A stretch of DNA of 64,000 nucleotides from Actinomycetota bacterium (lineage in GTDB: Bacteria > Actinomycetota > Acidimicrobiia > Acidimicrobiales > Ilumatobacteraceae): NCBI GenBank assembly GCA_016871355.1, contig VFZC01000011.1:1-64000 (forward strand). Direction: 5' to 3'. The first letter of the stretch is position 1; each line of letters begins with the position of its first letter. The notes under the pieces are model-generated. The model was given only the letters and a program-made list of their open reading frames with translations. It had not been told where the DNA came from and ran no database searches. Positions 9,355 through 18,263 of this stretch are shown here, one piece after another. Both the position numbers and the translations under genes were made by a program.

Positions 9355-9887
9355 TCGAATTCATCAACCGTCCCGTGGTTCGCCTGACTCTCATCGGTCT
9401 CATCGCACTCGTCGTGCAGACGACCTTGCTCGCCGACCTCAAATTCGACGGCATCGCCTTGCAGATCATGCTCGCAATGTCGATCGGCGCCGGCATCTCT
9501 GGCGGTTCCGAGCGCGGAGCCTTGGCCGGCTTCATGTTCGGATTGATGTTCGACCTCGTTCTCTCCAGCCCCCTCGGACTCACGGCGTTGGTGTACGGAC
9601 TCGTCGGGTTCCTCGCCGGCTACGCCAACTTACTCGCGGTTGCCAATCCGTGGTGGCTCAATGCTCTGATCGGCGCCGGAGGTTCGGCCGCCGCCACCTT
9701 CGCGTATCCGGTCGTGGCCACGTGGGTCGGGGTCGACGGCTGGCTCACCACCCGAGTGATCGAGGTCGCCATCGTCGTGGCGCTGGCCAACGCGCTCATC
9801 GTTCCACTCGCTGCGCCAGTGATGCGCTGGGGACTCGTGATCAAGCGTCGTGCACGCTTGGCGCCTCCGCCGGAGATCTTCGCGTGA
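9351..9887 (+). CDS. mreD: rod shape-determining protein MreD
   Basis: A 178-residue polytopic membrane protein with about five to six hydrophobic segments. The motif GFMFGLMFDLVLSSPLGLTAL matches the conserved MreD core. It overlaps mreC upstream (ATGA) and mrdA downstream (GTGA). Position between mreC and mrdA supports the assignment more than sequence alone, because MreD is poorly conserved. Confidence 0.9.
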   Translation: MIEFINRPVVRLTLIGLIALVVQTTLLADLKFDGIALQIMLAMSIGAGISGGSERGALAGFMFGLMFDLVLSSPLGLTALVYGLVGFLAGYANLLAVANPWWLNALIGAGGSAAATFAYPVVATWVGVDGWLTTRVIEVAIVVALANALIVPLAAPVMRWGLVIKRRARLAPPPEIFA

Positions 9888-12058
9888 GCCGCGATCGCCG
9901 TACCAGTCGTCTGGCCGCCATCGGCACGATCGGCGCGCTGATGTTCTCGGTGCTCGGTTTGCGCATGTGGTTCCTCCAGGTCGTCGACGCACCAGCGCTC
10001 GAACAGCGTGTTCAAGCCAACAAGACCCGCTCGGTCAAATTGCTTCCCGAACGCGGCCGCATCTTCGATCGCGAGGGCCGAGTTCTCGCCGACAACGAGC
10101 GCATCCTCACCATCACCGTGGCCTGGGAGGCGATGCGCGACGACGATGCGCGGCGCGAACTCTTCACGCGCCTTTCGCCGGTCCTCGATCTCCCGATCTC
10201 CGACATGGAAGGTCGGTACCAGAGCAACCGGTACAGCCCGCTGCTTCCCATGCCGTTGAAAGAGGGTGTCGGCGAAGACATCGCTCTGTACCTCATCGAG
10301 CGTGTCGAAGACTTTCCCGGTGTCGACGTGACGAATCAATGGCGACGCGACTACCCGTACGCTCCGTTGGCGGCTCATGTCGTCGGATATCTCGGAGCCA
10401 TCACCGAATCGGACGCCGATCAGTACCGCGATCTCGGGTACGACCTCAACGAACGAGTCGGCCAGTTCGGGGTGGAGAAGATCTTCGAGCCGTATCTACG
10501 CGGTACGCCCGGTTTCGTGAAGTACGAGGTCGATTCGCGGGGTGCGATCCTGAGCGAAGTCGATCGTGTCGAGCCCGTGGCCGGCATGGATCTTCAATTG
10601 GCGATCGATCTCGACCTGCAGCAGTACGCCGAACTCGCCCTAGAGACGCAATTGCGGTTGCGTCGATTCGTCGAAACGTGTCAGGCCCGTGACGAGAACG
10701 ACCTTCCGGTCAAACCGCAGTTCCCCGAGTGCCAGAACCTCAAGGCTCCAGCCGGGTCGGTGGTGTTGTCGAGTTACGAGACGGGCGAGATTCTGGCCTT
10801 GGCGAGCTACCCGACGTTCGACAACCGTTGGTTCACCTCCTCGTTGTCGGGCGACAAATTCGCGCAGATCTTCCCCCGCACCGATGATCCCGACCGGTCG
10901 ATTCTCGTGAATCGCGCGATCCAGGGTCAGTACAACCTGGGCTCGAGTTTCAAACCTTTCGTCGTGTACGCCGCTCTCGATTCCGGGCAGTTGCCGGGCG
11001 GCCCCACCTACACCTACCTTGACCGCGGCACGTACACGCTCACGAGTATCGACGAGCAGACGTGCCAGGTGGTCAAGTGCATCTACCGAAATGCTCTCTG
11101 TGGCGGTAGCCGTTACCCGTGTCGTTACGGACGGGTCGGAGTCGAAGAAGCACTGGCGGTGTCGTCCGACACTTTCTTCTACAAGATCGGTGAGGAGATC
11201 TTCTCCGAGCGTGGTGGTCAGCCGATCCTGCAGGAGGAGGTTCGCAAGTTTGGCTTCGGATCAAAGACGGGTATCGATCTGCCGTTCGAATCGGTCGGTC
11301 GGGTTCCCGACAAGGAGTCCAAGCGCAAACTCGTCGAGACCGGCGTGCTGTTGGAAGGGGAGAGCCCCAACTACCTCGTCGGTGACAACGTGCAGTTGGC
11401 CATCGGTCAGGGACTCCTCTCCGCGTCACCCGTTCAACTCGCGCAGGCCTATGGCGCGCTCGGCAACGGCGGGAGAGTCAACCGTCCACTCATCGCGGTG
11501 GCGCTGCTCGAGCCCGGAACCCCCGACAGTGCGATCGTGGGGGTGGCCGACCTGTCGAAATCGCGAGTCGCTCTGCAGCTCAACGAGCCCAACGTGATTC
11601 GAGACCTCGAAATCGCCCCCGAATTCCTCGTACCCATCAAACGTGGACTGCAGCGTGTGATCTCCGGCCCGGGTGTCGTCAACGAGCGATATCACGCCAC
11701 CACTGGTGAACGCCTCTTCTCGAGTTATCCCTACGAGGTGCTCCCCATCGCCGGCAAGACCGGCACGGCTCAAGGCGCCGCCGGTCTGCCCTGGAACGAC
11801 TCGTCGGCCTTCGCGGCGTTCAGCCTCGACGGCAACCAGCCCTATGTAGCGTCGGCGTACCTCGAGAAGTCGGGCTACGGATCACGCGCGGCCGCACCGG
11901 TCGTGAAGTGCATGTTCATGGCACTGGCCGGTGCTGTGAAGACACCGGCGGTCACGCCGTCCAATCCGCTCGACATAACCACATCGTTCGCCGCACCCGA
12001 TCGTAAGTTGCCCGACAACCGTTGCCTCGGCGGCGGAACCACCGGAGGTCGCGACTGA
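9884..12058 (+). CDS. mrdA: penicillin-binding protein 2 (elongasome transpeptidase)
   Basis: A 724-residue class B PBP that cross-links lateral-wall peptidoglycan with RodA. It has a short cytoplasmic start, one membrane helix at about 9-28, a dimerisation domain (LLPERGRIFDREGRVLADN) and a transpeptidase domain. The active-site motifs are S354-S-F-K357, S427-S-D (the SxD variant common in PBP2) and K625-T-G. The GTG at 9884 overlaps the mreD stop. A Cys-containing insertion (about 383-412, with ICQ-type cysteines around TCQVVKCIYRNALCGG) lies between the first two motifs and could form disulfides. Confidence 0.95.
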   Translation: MSRDRRTSRLAAIGTIGALMFSVLGLRMWFLQVVDAPALEQRVQANKTRSVKLLPERGRIFDREGRVLADNERILTITVAWEAMRDDDARRELFTRLSPVLDLPISDMEGRYQSNRYSPLLPMPLKEGVGEDIALYLIERVEDFPGVDVTNQWRRDYPYAPLAAHVVGYLGAITESDADQYRDLGYDLNERVGQFGVEKIFEPYLRGTPGFVKYEVDSRGAILSEVDRVEPVAGMDLQLAIDLDLQQYAELALETQLRLRRFVETCQARDENDLPVKPQFPECQNLKAPAGSVVLSSYETGEILALASYPTFDNRWFTSSLSGDKFAQIFPRTDDPDRSILVNRAIQGQYNLGSSFKPFVVYAALDSGQLPGGPTYTYLDRGTYTLTSIDEQTCQVVKCIYRNALCGGSRYPCRYGRVGVEEALAVSSDTFFYKIGEEIFSERGGQPILQEEVRKFGFGSKTGIDLPFESVGRVPDKESKRKLVETGVLLEGESPNYLVGDNVQLAIGQGLLSASPVQLAQAYGALGNGGRVNRPLIAVALLEPGTPDSAIVGVADLSKSRVALQLNEPNVIRDLEIAPEFLVPIKRGLQRVISGPGVVNERYHATTGERLFSSYPYEVLPIAGKTGTAQGAAGLPWNDSSAFAAFSLDGNQPYVASAYLEKSGYGSRAAAPVVKCMFMALAGAVKTPAVTPSNPLDITTSFAAPDRKLPDNRCLGGGTTGGRD

Positions 12059-13221
12059 TGGCTCTGCCCATTCTTCAGCGCAAACCCGACGGTGGACTCG
12101 GCAACATCCGTTCGAGTCCGGGTCAACCGAGTCGCAACATCGACTGGCTCATCCTCGCACCGGTCGCTTTGCTCGGGATCATCGGCACCTTCGCCATCTA
12201 CAGCGCCACGTTCTGGAAAGTCGACGACGATCCGTACTGGTTCACGCTGCGGCAGGTCTTGTACCTCATCGTCGCCGCGGTGGTGATGATCGCAGTCATG
12301 TCGTTCGACTACACGTTGCTTCGAGAACGAGCCTTCTTCCTGTACGGGTGCGCGATCGTGGCGCTCATGCTCGTGTTGGCTGCGGGTGCCTTGCGGGGTG
12401 GCGCTCGTCTGTCGTTCGATTTCGGGCCGGTGTCGTTCCAGCCGGCCGAGTTCGCCAAACCGGCCGTCGTTCTCGCTCTGGCTTCGTATTTGTCGGAAGT
12501 TCGCGAAGAATCTCTGAGTTATTCCCGGTTCATCGGCGGTCTGGTGGTCGTCGGTATTCCGACCATCTTGATCATCGTTCAGCCCGACCTCGGTTCGGCC
12601 TTCGTGATGATCGTGGGTGCTCTCACGATCCTGCTCATGGCTGGTGCGAAACTTCGCTATCTCGCACTGATCGCCTTTCTCACCGTCATCACGGTGGCGG
12701 CGGCCGTGGTCGCGGGCATCGTCGACCGTTATCAGTTGCGCCGTATCGAAGCGTTCCTCAACCAGAACTCCACCGAGGACGGTTTGAAGGATCTGGTCTT
12801 CCAGGTTCGTTTCGCCAAACGCGCGGTCGCCACCGGTGGCTGGTGGGGTAAGGGCTATCTCGATGCGCCGCTCACCAATGGCAAGTTCATCCCGGTGCAG
12901 CAGAGCGACTTCATCTTCTCGGCCATCGCCGAACAGTTCGGCATGATCGGTGGCGGCATCGTCCTCGCCTTGTTCGGACTTCTCCTCTTCCGAATCTGGC
13001 GTGTCGCCCACTTGAGCAAGGACGCGTTCGGCAGTTACATCTGCGCCGGCGTGTTCGGGATCGTGATGTGGCACGTGTTCCAGAGCATCGGCATGACCAT
13101 GGGAATCATGCCGGTCACCGGAGTTCCTCTTCCGTTTCTCTCGTACGGCGGTTCGTCCTTGGTTGCGTTCGCGATCCTCGTCGGCCTGGTCGAGAGCGTC
13201 CATATGCGTCGAATGCGCTGA
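12058..13221 (+). CDS. rodA: SEDS glycosyltransferase RodA
   Basis: A 387-residue SEDS-family protein that polymerises lipid II in the elongasome, working with PBP2. It has about ten membrane helices. Conserved features are FQPAEFAK at 127-134, QPDLGS at 175-180, the QQSDFIFS loop, and the C-terminal MPVTGVPLPFLSYGGSSL. The ATG overlaps the mrdA stop by one base and has a GGAGG Shine-Dalgarno 9 bases upstream. A second SEDS gene, ftsW, lies in the division cluster. Confidence 0.96.
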   Translation: MALPILQRKPDGGLGNIRSSPGQPSRNIDWLILAPVALLGIIGTFAIYSATFWKVDDDPYWFTLRQVLYLIVAAVVMIAVMSFDYTLLRERAFFLYGCAIVALMLVLAAGALRGGARLSFDFGPVSFQPAEFAKPAVVLALASYLSEVREESLSYSRFIGGLVVVGIPTILIIVQPDLGSAFVMIVGALTILLMAGAKLRYLALIAFLTVITVAAAVVAGIVDRYQLRRIEAFLNQNSTEDGLKDLVFQVRFAKRAVATGGWWGKGYLDAPLTNGKFIPVQQSDFIFSAIAEQFGMIGGGIVLALFGLLLFRIWRVAHLSKDAFGSYICAGVFGIVMWHVFQSIGMTMGIMPVTGVPLPFLSYGGSSLVAFAILVGLVESVHMRRMR

Positions 13222-13231
13222 GACCCCCGGG

Positions 13232-13237
13232 TAGGAT
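13232..13237 (+). promoter_or_regulatory. -10-like TAGGAT before the radical-SAM gene
   Basis: TAGGAT starts 13 bases before the ATG at 13245, right after the rodA stop. It would give a leaderless transcript for the radical-SAM/RNase block. No convincing -35. Confidence 0.45.
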
Positions 13238-13244
13238 CGCAGAA

Positions 13245-15167
13245 ATGACTTCCCTCTGGTCACGGGTCGAACCGTTGCTGGCGAGGGTGCGCAAACCAGC
13301 CCGCTACATCGGGTGCGAGGACGGGGCCATCGAGCCGCGTCACGGTCAGGGCAAAGTCGCCTGGCTGCTCGCGTATCCCGATGTGTACGAGGTCGGCCTG
13401 CCCAATCAAGGGCTGCAGATCCTGTACGAGATCCTGAATGAGCGCCCCGACGCCGTCGCCGAGCGTACGTACGCGCCGTGGGTCGACCTCGAAGCCTTGA
13501 TGCGCGAGCGTGGCATTCCGCTCTTCTCGGTCGACGCCCATCGGGCCGCCGGTGACTTCGACGTGATCGCGTTCAATCTCTCGGCCGAGCTCGTCTACAC
13601 GAACGTGCTCAACATGCTCGACCTCGGGGGAATCCCCGTGCACACCGCGCGTCGTGAACCATCCGACCCGGTGGTCGTCGTTGGTGGTCACGCGGCCTTC
13701 AACCCCGAACCGTTGGCCGACTTCATCGACGTCGCCGTACTCGGCGAAGGCGAAGAAGTCGTCGGCGAGATCAACGACGTGGTGCGGGCCTGGAAGGCGT
13801 CGGGTCGCACGTCGCGGGAAGGTCTGTGGCGCGAACTCGCTCGCATCCCGGGCGTCTACGTACCGAGTCTGTACGACGTGGTGTACGAGGGGGAGCGCAC
13901 GGTCTCTTGCACACCCCGGTTCGCCGACGTGCCGGCCACCGTCACCAAGCGCACCATTTCCGACCTGGCGCAGTGGGACTATCCGCGGCGACCGTTGGCT
14001 CCGCTCACCGAAGTGGTGCACGATCGTCTGGCGGTCGAAGTCTTCCGCGGTTGCACGCGCGGCTGTCGTTTCTGCCAGGCCGGCATGATCACGCGCCCCG
14101 TTCGCGAACGGCCCGCCGAACAAGTGCGCACCATGATCACGCGCGGACTCGAGCGCACGGGATACAACGAGGTGTCGCTCACGTCGCTGTCCACCGCCGA
14201 CTTCAGCGGAATCGAAGACGTCGTATCGTCGATCGTGCCCGACCCGACCGCGTGCGGCGCACCCACGGTGTCGTTGCCCTCGTTGCGTGTCGATGCGTTC
14301 ACCGTGGGTCTGGCCGCCAAGGTGGCGAGTGGTCGTCGCAGCGGACTCACGTTCGCGCCCGAAGCCGGAACCTGGCGTCTACGCAAGGTAATTAACAAAC
14401 TCATCACCGAAGCCGATCTGTACGGAGCGGTCGAATCGGCCTTCGCCAACGGCTGGACGCGCACCAAGCTGTACTTCCTCACGGGTCTGCCCACCGAAAC
14501 TGACGACGACACCCGGGGTATCGCCGAGTTGGCGGCCGGATGCGTGGCCATCGGCAAGAAGTACACCTCGCGCGCGAGTGTCACGGTGAGCCTCGGCGGT
14601 TTCGTGCCCAAGGCCCACACGCCGTTCCAATGGTTCGGCCAGAATGGAGTCGACGAACTTCAGCGCAAGATCAACCTCGTTCGTGGTGCGGCCTCGCGCG
14701 GTGTGCAGGTGAAGTGGCATGACCCGCGGGCGTCGCTCGCCGAAGGTCTGGCCAGTCGTGGCGATCGCCGAGTGGGTCGGGTCATCGAACGCGTGTGGCG
14801 CGACGGCGGCACCTTCCAGGAGTGGAGCGAGTTCTTCGTGCTCGATCGCTGGCTCGACGCGGCGGCGGCCGAAGGACTCCCGGTCGAGTGGTTCACCACA
14901 CGTCACCGCACCGAGGTCGAAATCCTGCCCTGGCAGCACCTGAGCGCCGGGTTGCACCGCGACTTCTTGTGGGACGACTGGCGCGCTTCGCTCGACGAAC
15001 ACGGTCTGCCCGACTGTCGGTGGACGCCGTGTTACGACTGCGGCGTCTGTACCGGTGACGGACTCGAGCACGTCGTGGCCTCACCGATTCCGCCGGCCGG
15101 CGGAAGTCAGGGCACCGGACAGGATCTCGCGCGCGGCGGCGACGTTCCGGTGGTGGTGCGCCTGTGA
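13245..15167 (+). CDS. B12-binding-domain radical SAM protein (TIGR03960 family)
   Basis: A 640-residue radical SAM enzyme. The N-terminal half is a cobalamin-binding-like domain (VAWLLAYPDVYEVGLPNQG, later VVVGGHAAFNPEPLADFID). The radical SAM domain has the cluster motif C270-x3-C274-x2-C277 in RGCTRGCRFCQAG. A C-terminal group of four cysteines, C591, C596, C599 and C602, could hold a metal or auxiliary cluster. Members of this family have no firmly established substrate. The next gene, which overlaps by GTGA, is the DUF2344 partner that is fused to this protein in some bacteria. RNase E/G, L21 and L27 follow, which hints at an RNA or ribosome target. Confidence 0.9.
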   Translation: MTSLWSRVEPLLARVRKPARYIGCEDGAIEPRHGQGKVAWLLAYPDVYEVGLPNQGLQILYEILNERPDAVAERTYAPWVDLEALMRERGIPLFSVDAHRAAGDFDVIAFNLSAELVYTNVLNMLDLGGIPVHTARREPSDPVVVVGGHAAFNPEPLADFIDVAVLGEGEEVVGEINDVVRAWKASGRTSREGLWRELARIPGVYVPSLYDVVYEGERTVSCTPRFADVPATVTKRTISDLAQWDYPRRPLAPLTEVVHDRLAVEVFRGCTRGCRFCQAGMITRPVRERPAEQVRTMITRGLERTGYNEVSLTSLSTADFSGIEDVVSSIVPDPTACGAPTVSLPSLRVDAFTVGLAAKVASGRRSGLTFAPEAGTWRLRKVINKLITEADLYGAVESAFANGWTRTKLYFLTGLPTETDDDTRGIAELAAGCVAIGKKYTSRASVTVSLGGFVPKAHTPFQWFGQNGVDELQRKINLVRGAASRGVQVKWHDPRASLAEGLASRGDRRVGRVIERVWRDGGTFQEWSEFFVLDRWLDAAAAEGLPVEWFTTRHRTEVEILPWQHLSAGLHRDFLWDDWRASLDEHGLPDCRWTPCYDCGVCTGDGLEHVVASPIPPAGGSQGTGQDLARGGDVPVVVRL

Positions 15168-15922
15168 AAGTCCGTCTCGCGTATTCGAAGGTCGGCAAGA
15201 TCCGGTTCCTCGGTCATCTCGACATGGCCCATCTCTGGGAGCGCGCCTTTCGCAAGGCGAAGCTCGGAGTGGCCGTGTCGGCGGGATTCACGCCCCGCCC
15301 CAAGTTGTCGTTCGGTCTCGCACTGCCCACGGCTGGTGAGTCGCTCGTCGAAGTTCTCGACGTCGTGCTCGACCCCGCTCCGTCGGCCGAGCGTGATCTC
15401 GACGATCTGGCCCCGCGTCTCTCGGCCGTGATGCCGGCGGGTGTCGAGGTCACCGGCGCTTGGGTCGCCGGACCGCAGTCGATCCAAGAAGACGTCCTGG
15501 CCACCACGTGGGTGTTGGCCATCGATCGTGCTGCCCACGACACCGCGGCGCGAGTCGCGGCACTCGTGGCGGCACCCGAGTTCTGGATCGAACGCGAACG
15601 CAAGGGCGAACGTCGCCGTGACGACATTCGCCCGGGCATCTTCGAATTGCGGACGGACTTCGATCCCTCCGTGCTTCCGGCCGACTGGCGCTCAGAAGTG
15701 AGCGCTTCGGCACTCGTCGAAGCGGTCGTCACCACGTCCGGACGTGGTGTGCGACCCACCGAATTGGTCGACGCACTGTTCCCGGGCGACGAGCCCTGGA
15801 ACGTCATGTCACGGGTCATCCGGACCCATCAATGGATCGAGCGCACTGACGCTCCCTGCGCGCCCTTCTCGGTGCGCGCACGAAAGGAACTTCCTCATGA
15901 GCAACGAATCGCCGTCGGATAA
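15164..15922 (+). CDS. DUF2344 radical-SAM-associated protein (TIGR03936 family)
   Basis: A 252-residue soluble protein. The N-terminus KVRLAYSKVGKIRFLGHLDM and the segment GFTPRPKLSFGLALPTAGES are characteristic of DUF2344, a partner of the preceding radical SAM protein. The function is unknown; a role in RNA or ribosome modification has been suggested only by association. The GTG start overlaps the upstream stop. The C-terminal 26 bases overlap the start of the RNase E/G gene in another frame, an unusually long overlap for this window. Confidence 0.85.
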   Translation: MKVRLAYSKVGKIRFLGHLDMAHLWERAFRKAKLGVAVSAGFTPRPKLSFGLALPTAGESLVEVLDVVLDPAPSAERDLDDLAPRLSAVMPAGVEVTGAWVAGPQSIQEDVLATTWVLAIDRAAHDTAARVAALVAAPEFWIERERKGERRRDDIRPGIFELRTDFDPSVLPADWRSEVSASALVEAVVTTSGRGVRPTELVDALFPGDEPWNVMSRVIRTHQWIERTDAPCAPFSVRARKELPHEQRIAVG

Positions 15923-17636
15923 CCCGTCGACACCCCCGAAGAAGAAGCGCCGGCGCGGATCGCGTGGAGGCCGTGGCCGTTCACGGTCGCAGTCGCAGCC
16001 GGGGCAGTCACGGCCGGACCGGGCGCAGCCGGTGAATCCCGACGAACTTCCCGAGCGAATCTCCGAGGGCCGCCCGAGTCAGGAAGCCGGTGCGGCCGCG
16101 GTCGTGCCGCGTCCGAAGATCGGTGACACCCGTCCGGCTCCGAAACCGTCGGTCACCATGCCGGGTGGCCAGCGTGCCGGCAAGACACCCGACGGGGCGC
16201 GCGCCGACTCGAGCGGTGCATCGACCAATGCTGGCCAGGGGGCCAAGAAGAAGCGGCGCCGCGGAAGTGGTGGCGGTCGGGGTGGCGAACGCTCACGAGG
16301 CGAAGGTCGTGGTCAGGCATCCGACGTCGACGTTCAAGAGCGTCGTCGTGGGCGTGAGCGCAACGGTCGCCCGGTCGGGCGCTACTTCATGTGTGTTCAG
16401 GTGCGCCCGCACCTCACCCAGGTGGCAGTCCTCGAAGGTCGCAGCCTCATTGAGCACTACGTGAGTCGGCCGGCCGACGACATCTCGCAGATCCACGGCA
16501 ACATCTACGTGGGCAAGGTCCAGAACGTGCTGCCCGGTATGGAAGCGGCCTTCGTCGACATCGCCACACCCAAGAACGCGGTGCTCTACCGCGGTGACGT
16601 GCAGTACGACGCCGAAGACATCGTCGACAGCCAGCCGCGTATCGAGCAGATCCTGCGGGCCAAGCAGCTCATCGTCTGCCAGGTCACCAAGAACCCGATC
16701 GGCGTGAAGGGTGCTCGCCTCACTCAGGAAGTGTCGCTGCCGGGACGTTTCGTGGTCCTCATTCCCAACTCCAAGACGTACGGCATCTCCAAGCGTCTGC
16801 CCGACGACGAACGCAAGCGCCTGCGCAACATCCTCGACCGGGTGAAGCCGGCCGAACACGGTCTGATCGTGCGTACCGCGGCCGAATCGGCCACCGAACA
16901 CGAGTTGCGTGCCGACATGACTCGCTTGCTCGATCAGTGGAACAAGATCGAGGAAGCGGCCCGCAAAGCGACCGGACCCGCGTTGTTGTATCGCGAGCCG
17001 CCGCTCGCCGTCCGCGTGATCCGCGAGGAGTTCAACGCCGAGTACCGCGGAGTCGCCATCGACGATCGCCAGTTGTACGAAGACCTGCGCTCGTACGTCG
17101 AAGCGTTCAATCCCGAGCTCGCCGATCGCATCGAGTACTACGACCCCAACGAAGCGGGTCTTCCGATCTTCGAACGCCACCACGTGCACGAGCAGGTGCA
17201 CAAAGCGCTCGATCGCAAGGTGTGGTTGCCGTCGGGCGGATCGCTCATCATCGAACACACCGAAGCGCTCACCGTGATCGACGTGAACACCGGCCGCAAC
17301 GTCGGTACCTCCAACCTCGAAGCGACCGTCTTCCAGAACAACTTGGAAGCCGCCGAGGAGATCGCCCACCAGCTGCGTCTGCGCGACATCGGCGGAATCA
17401 TCGTGATCGACTTCATCGACATGGAGATCAAGGAGAACCGCAAGAAGGTGGTCGACGCCTTCCGCTCGGCTCTTTCACGCGACAAGACCCGAACCCAGGT
17501 CTTCGAGATCTCCGAGCTCGGATTGGTGGAGATGACCCGCAAGCGCATCGGAGAAGGCCTGCTCACGGCCTTCGCCGACCCGTGCGAGATCTGCGCCGGG
17601 CGGGGTGTCGTAGTCGACCACGATCTGCTGGTCTGA
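15897..17636 (+). CDS. rng: ribonuclease E/G
   Basis: A 579-residue endoribonuclease of the RNase E/G family, for mRNA decay and rRNA processing. The first 150 or so residues are a basic, disordered region with two copies of the block KKKRRRGS (from residues 15 and 117). An S1 domain (HGNIYVGKVQNVLPGMEAAF) and the catalytic core follow. The metal-binding Asp462 in IDVNTGRN and Asp505 in VIDFIDM are 43 residues apart, exactly as in E. coli RNase E. A CEIC zinc-link-like motif lies near the end. There is no C-terminal scaffold. AAAGGAAC at 15883-15890 is the Shine-Dalgarno. Confidence 0.94.
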   Translation: MSNESPSDNPSTPPKKKRRRGSRGGRGRSRSQSQPGQSRPDRAQPVNPDELPERISEGRPSQEAGAAAVVPRPKIGDTRPAPKPSVTMPGGQRAGKTPDGARADSSGASTNAGQGAKKKRRRGSGGGRGGERSRGEGRGQASDVDVQERRRGRERNGRPVGRYFMCVQVRPHLTQVAVLEGRSLIEHYVSRPADDISQIHGNIYVGKVQNVLPGMEAAFVDIATPKNAVLYRGDVQYDAEDIVDSQPRIEQILRAKQLIVCQVTKNPIGVKGARLTQEVSLPGRFVVLIPNSKTYGISKRLPDDERKRLRNILDRVKPAEHGLIVRTAAESATEHELRADMTRLLDQWNKIEEAARKATGPALLYREPPLAVRVIREEFNAEYRGVAIDDRQLYEDLRSYVEAFNPELADRIEYYDPNEAGLPIFERHHVHEQVHKALDRKVWLPSGGSLIIEHTEALTVIDVNTGRNVGTSNLEATVFQNNLEAAEEIAHQLRLRDIGGIIVIDFIDMEIKENRKKVVDAFRSALSRDKTRTQVFEISELGLVEMTRKRIGEGLLTAFADPCEICAGRGVVVDHDLLV

Positions 17637-17640
17637 CTTG

Positions 17641-17669
17641 TTGTGACCCCCTATTGGCCCAGGTAGAAT
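17641..17669 (+). promoter_or_regulatory. rplU-rpmA promoter, TTGTGA-N17-TAGAAT
   Basis: The clearest sigma-70-type promoter in the window. The -35 TTGTGA is at 17641-17646, the spacer is 17 bases, and the -10 TAGAAT is at 17664-17669. Transcription would begin near 17676, about 5 bases before the rplU ATG. No Shine-Dalgarno is seen, so the message is probably leaderless or nearly so. Confidence 0.7.
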
Positions 17670-17680
17670 CGAAAATCTCT

Positions 17681-17992
17681 ATGTACGCAGTCATCGCAAC
17701 CGGAGGCAAGCAGGTCCGTGTGGCCCAAGGCCAGCAGGTGCATGTCGAACTGCTGGGCGTCGAACAAGGCGCCGCAGTCGACTTCACCCCTGTGCTCGTG
17801 GTCGACGGCGACAAGGTCCTCGCCACGCCCGATCAACTCGCCGGCGCCAAGGTGTCGGGCCGTGTGGTCGGCACCGCCCAGGGTCCCAAGATCGACGGCT
17901 TCACGTACAAGCGTCGCACCAACCAGCGTCGTCGGTACGGACACCGTCAGCGCTATCAGGTCGTCGAGATCACGGCGATCGCGAAAGGCTGA
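17681..17992 (+). CDS. rplU: 50S ribosomal protein L21
   Basis: A 103-residue L21. The start MYAVIATGGKQ and the end RRRYGHRQRYQVVEIT are diagnostic, and the length is normal. It has its own strong promoter and lies 3 bases before rpmA. L21 and L27 are normally paired, often followed by obgE; here an inverted dgt gene comes between them and obgE. Confidence 0.97.
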   Translation: MYAVIATGGKQVRVAQGQQVHVELLGVEQGAAVDFTPVLVVDGDKVLATPDQLAGAKVSGRVVGTAQGPKIDGFTYKRRTNQRRRYGHRQRYQVVEITAIAKG

Positions 17993-17995
17993 GCC

Positions 17996-18250
17996 ATGTC
18001 GAAGACAAAAGGTGGCGGTTCAACACGCAACGGGCGCGATTCGAACGCGCAGCGTCTCGGCATCAAGGTGTTCGCGGGAACTCAGGTGACGGCCGGAACC
18101 ATCGTGGTTCGCCAGCGTGGCACCAAGTTCCACCCGGGCAAGAACGTGGGTCGCGGTGGCGACGACACGTTGTTCGCACTCGTCGATGGTGCGGTGAAGT
18201 TCGGCGAACGGCGTGGACGCCGTGTCGTCGACGTCGTTCCGGCCGAGTAA
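17996..18250 (+). CDS. rpmA: 50S ribosomal protein L27
   Basis: An 84-residue L27, which reaches into the peptidyl-transferase centre. It begins [16 protein letters not shown], without the cleavable N-terminal extension found in Firmicutes. The conserved [23 protein letters not shown] core is present. It is co-transcribed with rplU. Its stop lies 13 bases from the stop of the convergent dgt gene, with no clear terminator between. Confidence 0.97.
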   Translation: MSKTKGGGSTRNGRDSNAQRLGIKVFAGTQVTAGTIVVRQRGTKFHPGKNVGRGGDDTLFALVDGAVKFGERRGRRVVDVVPAE

Positions 18251-18263
18251 TCGCCGAACGACG

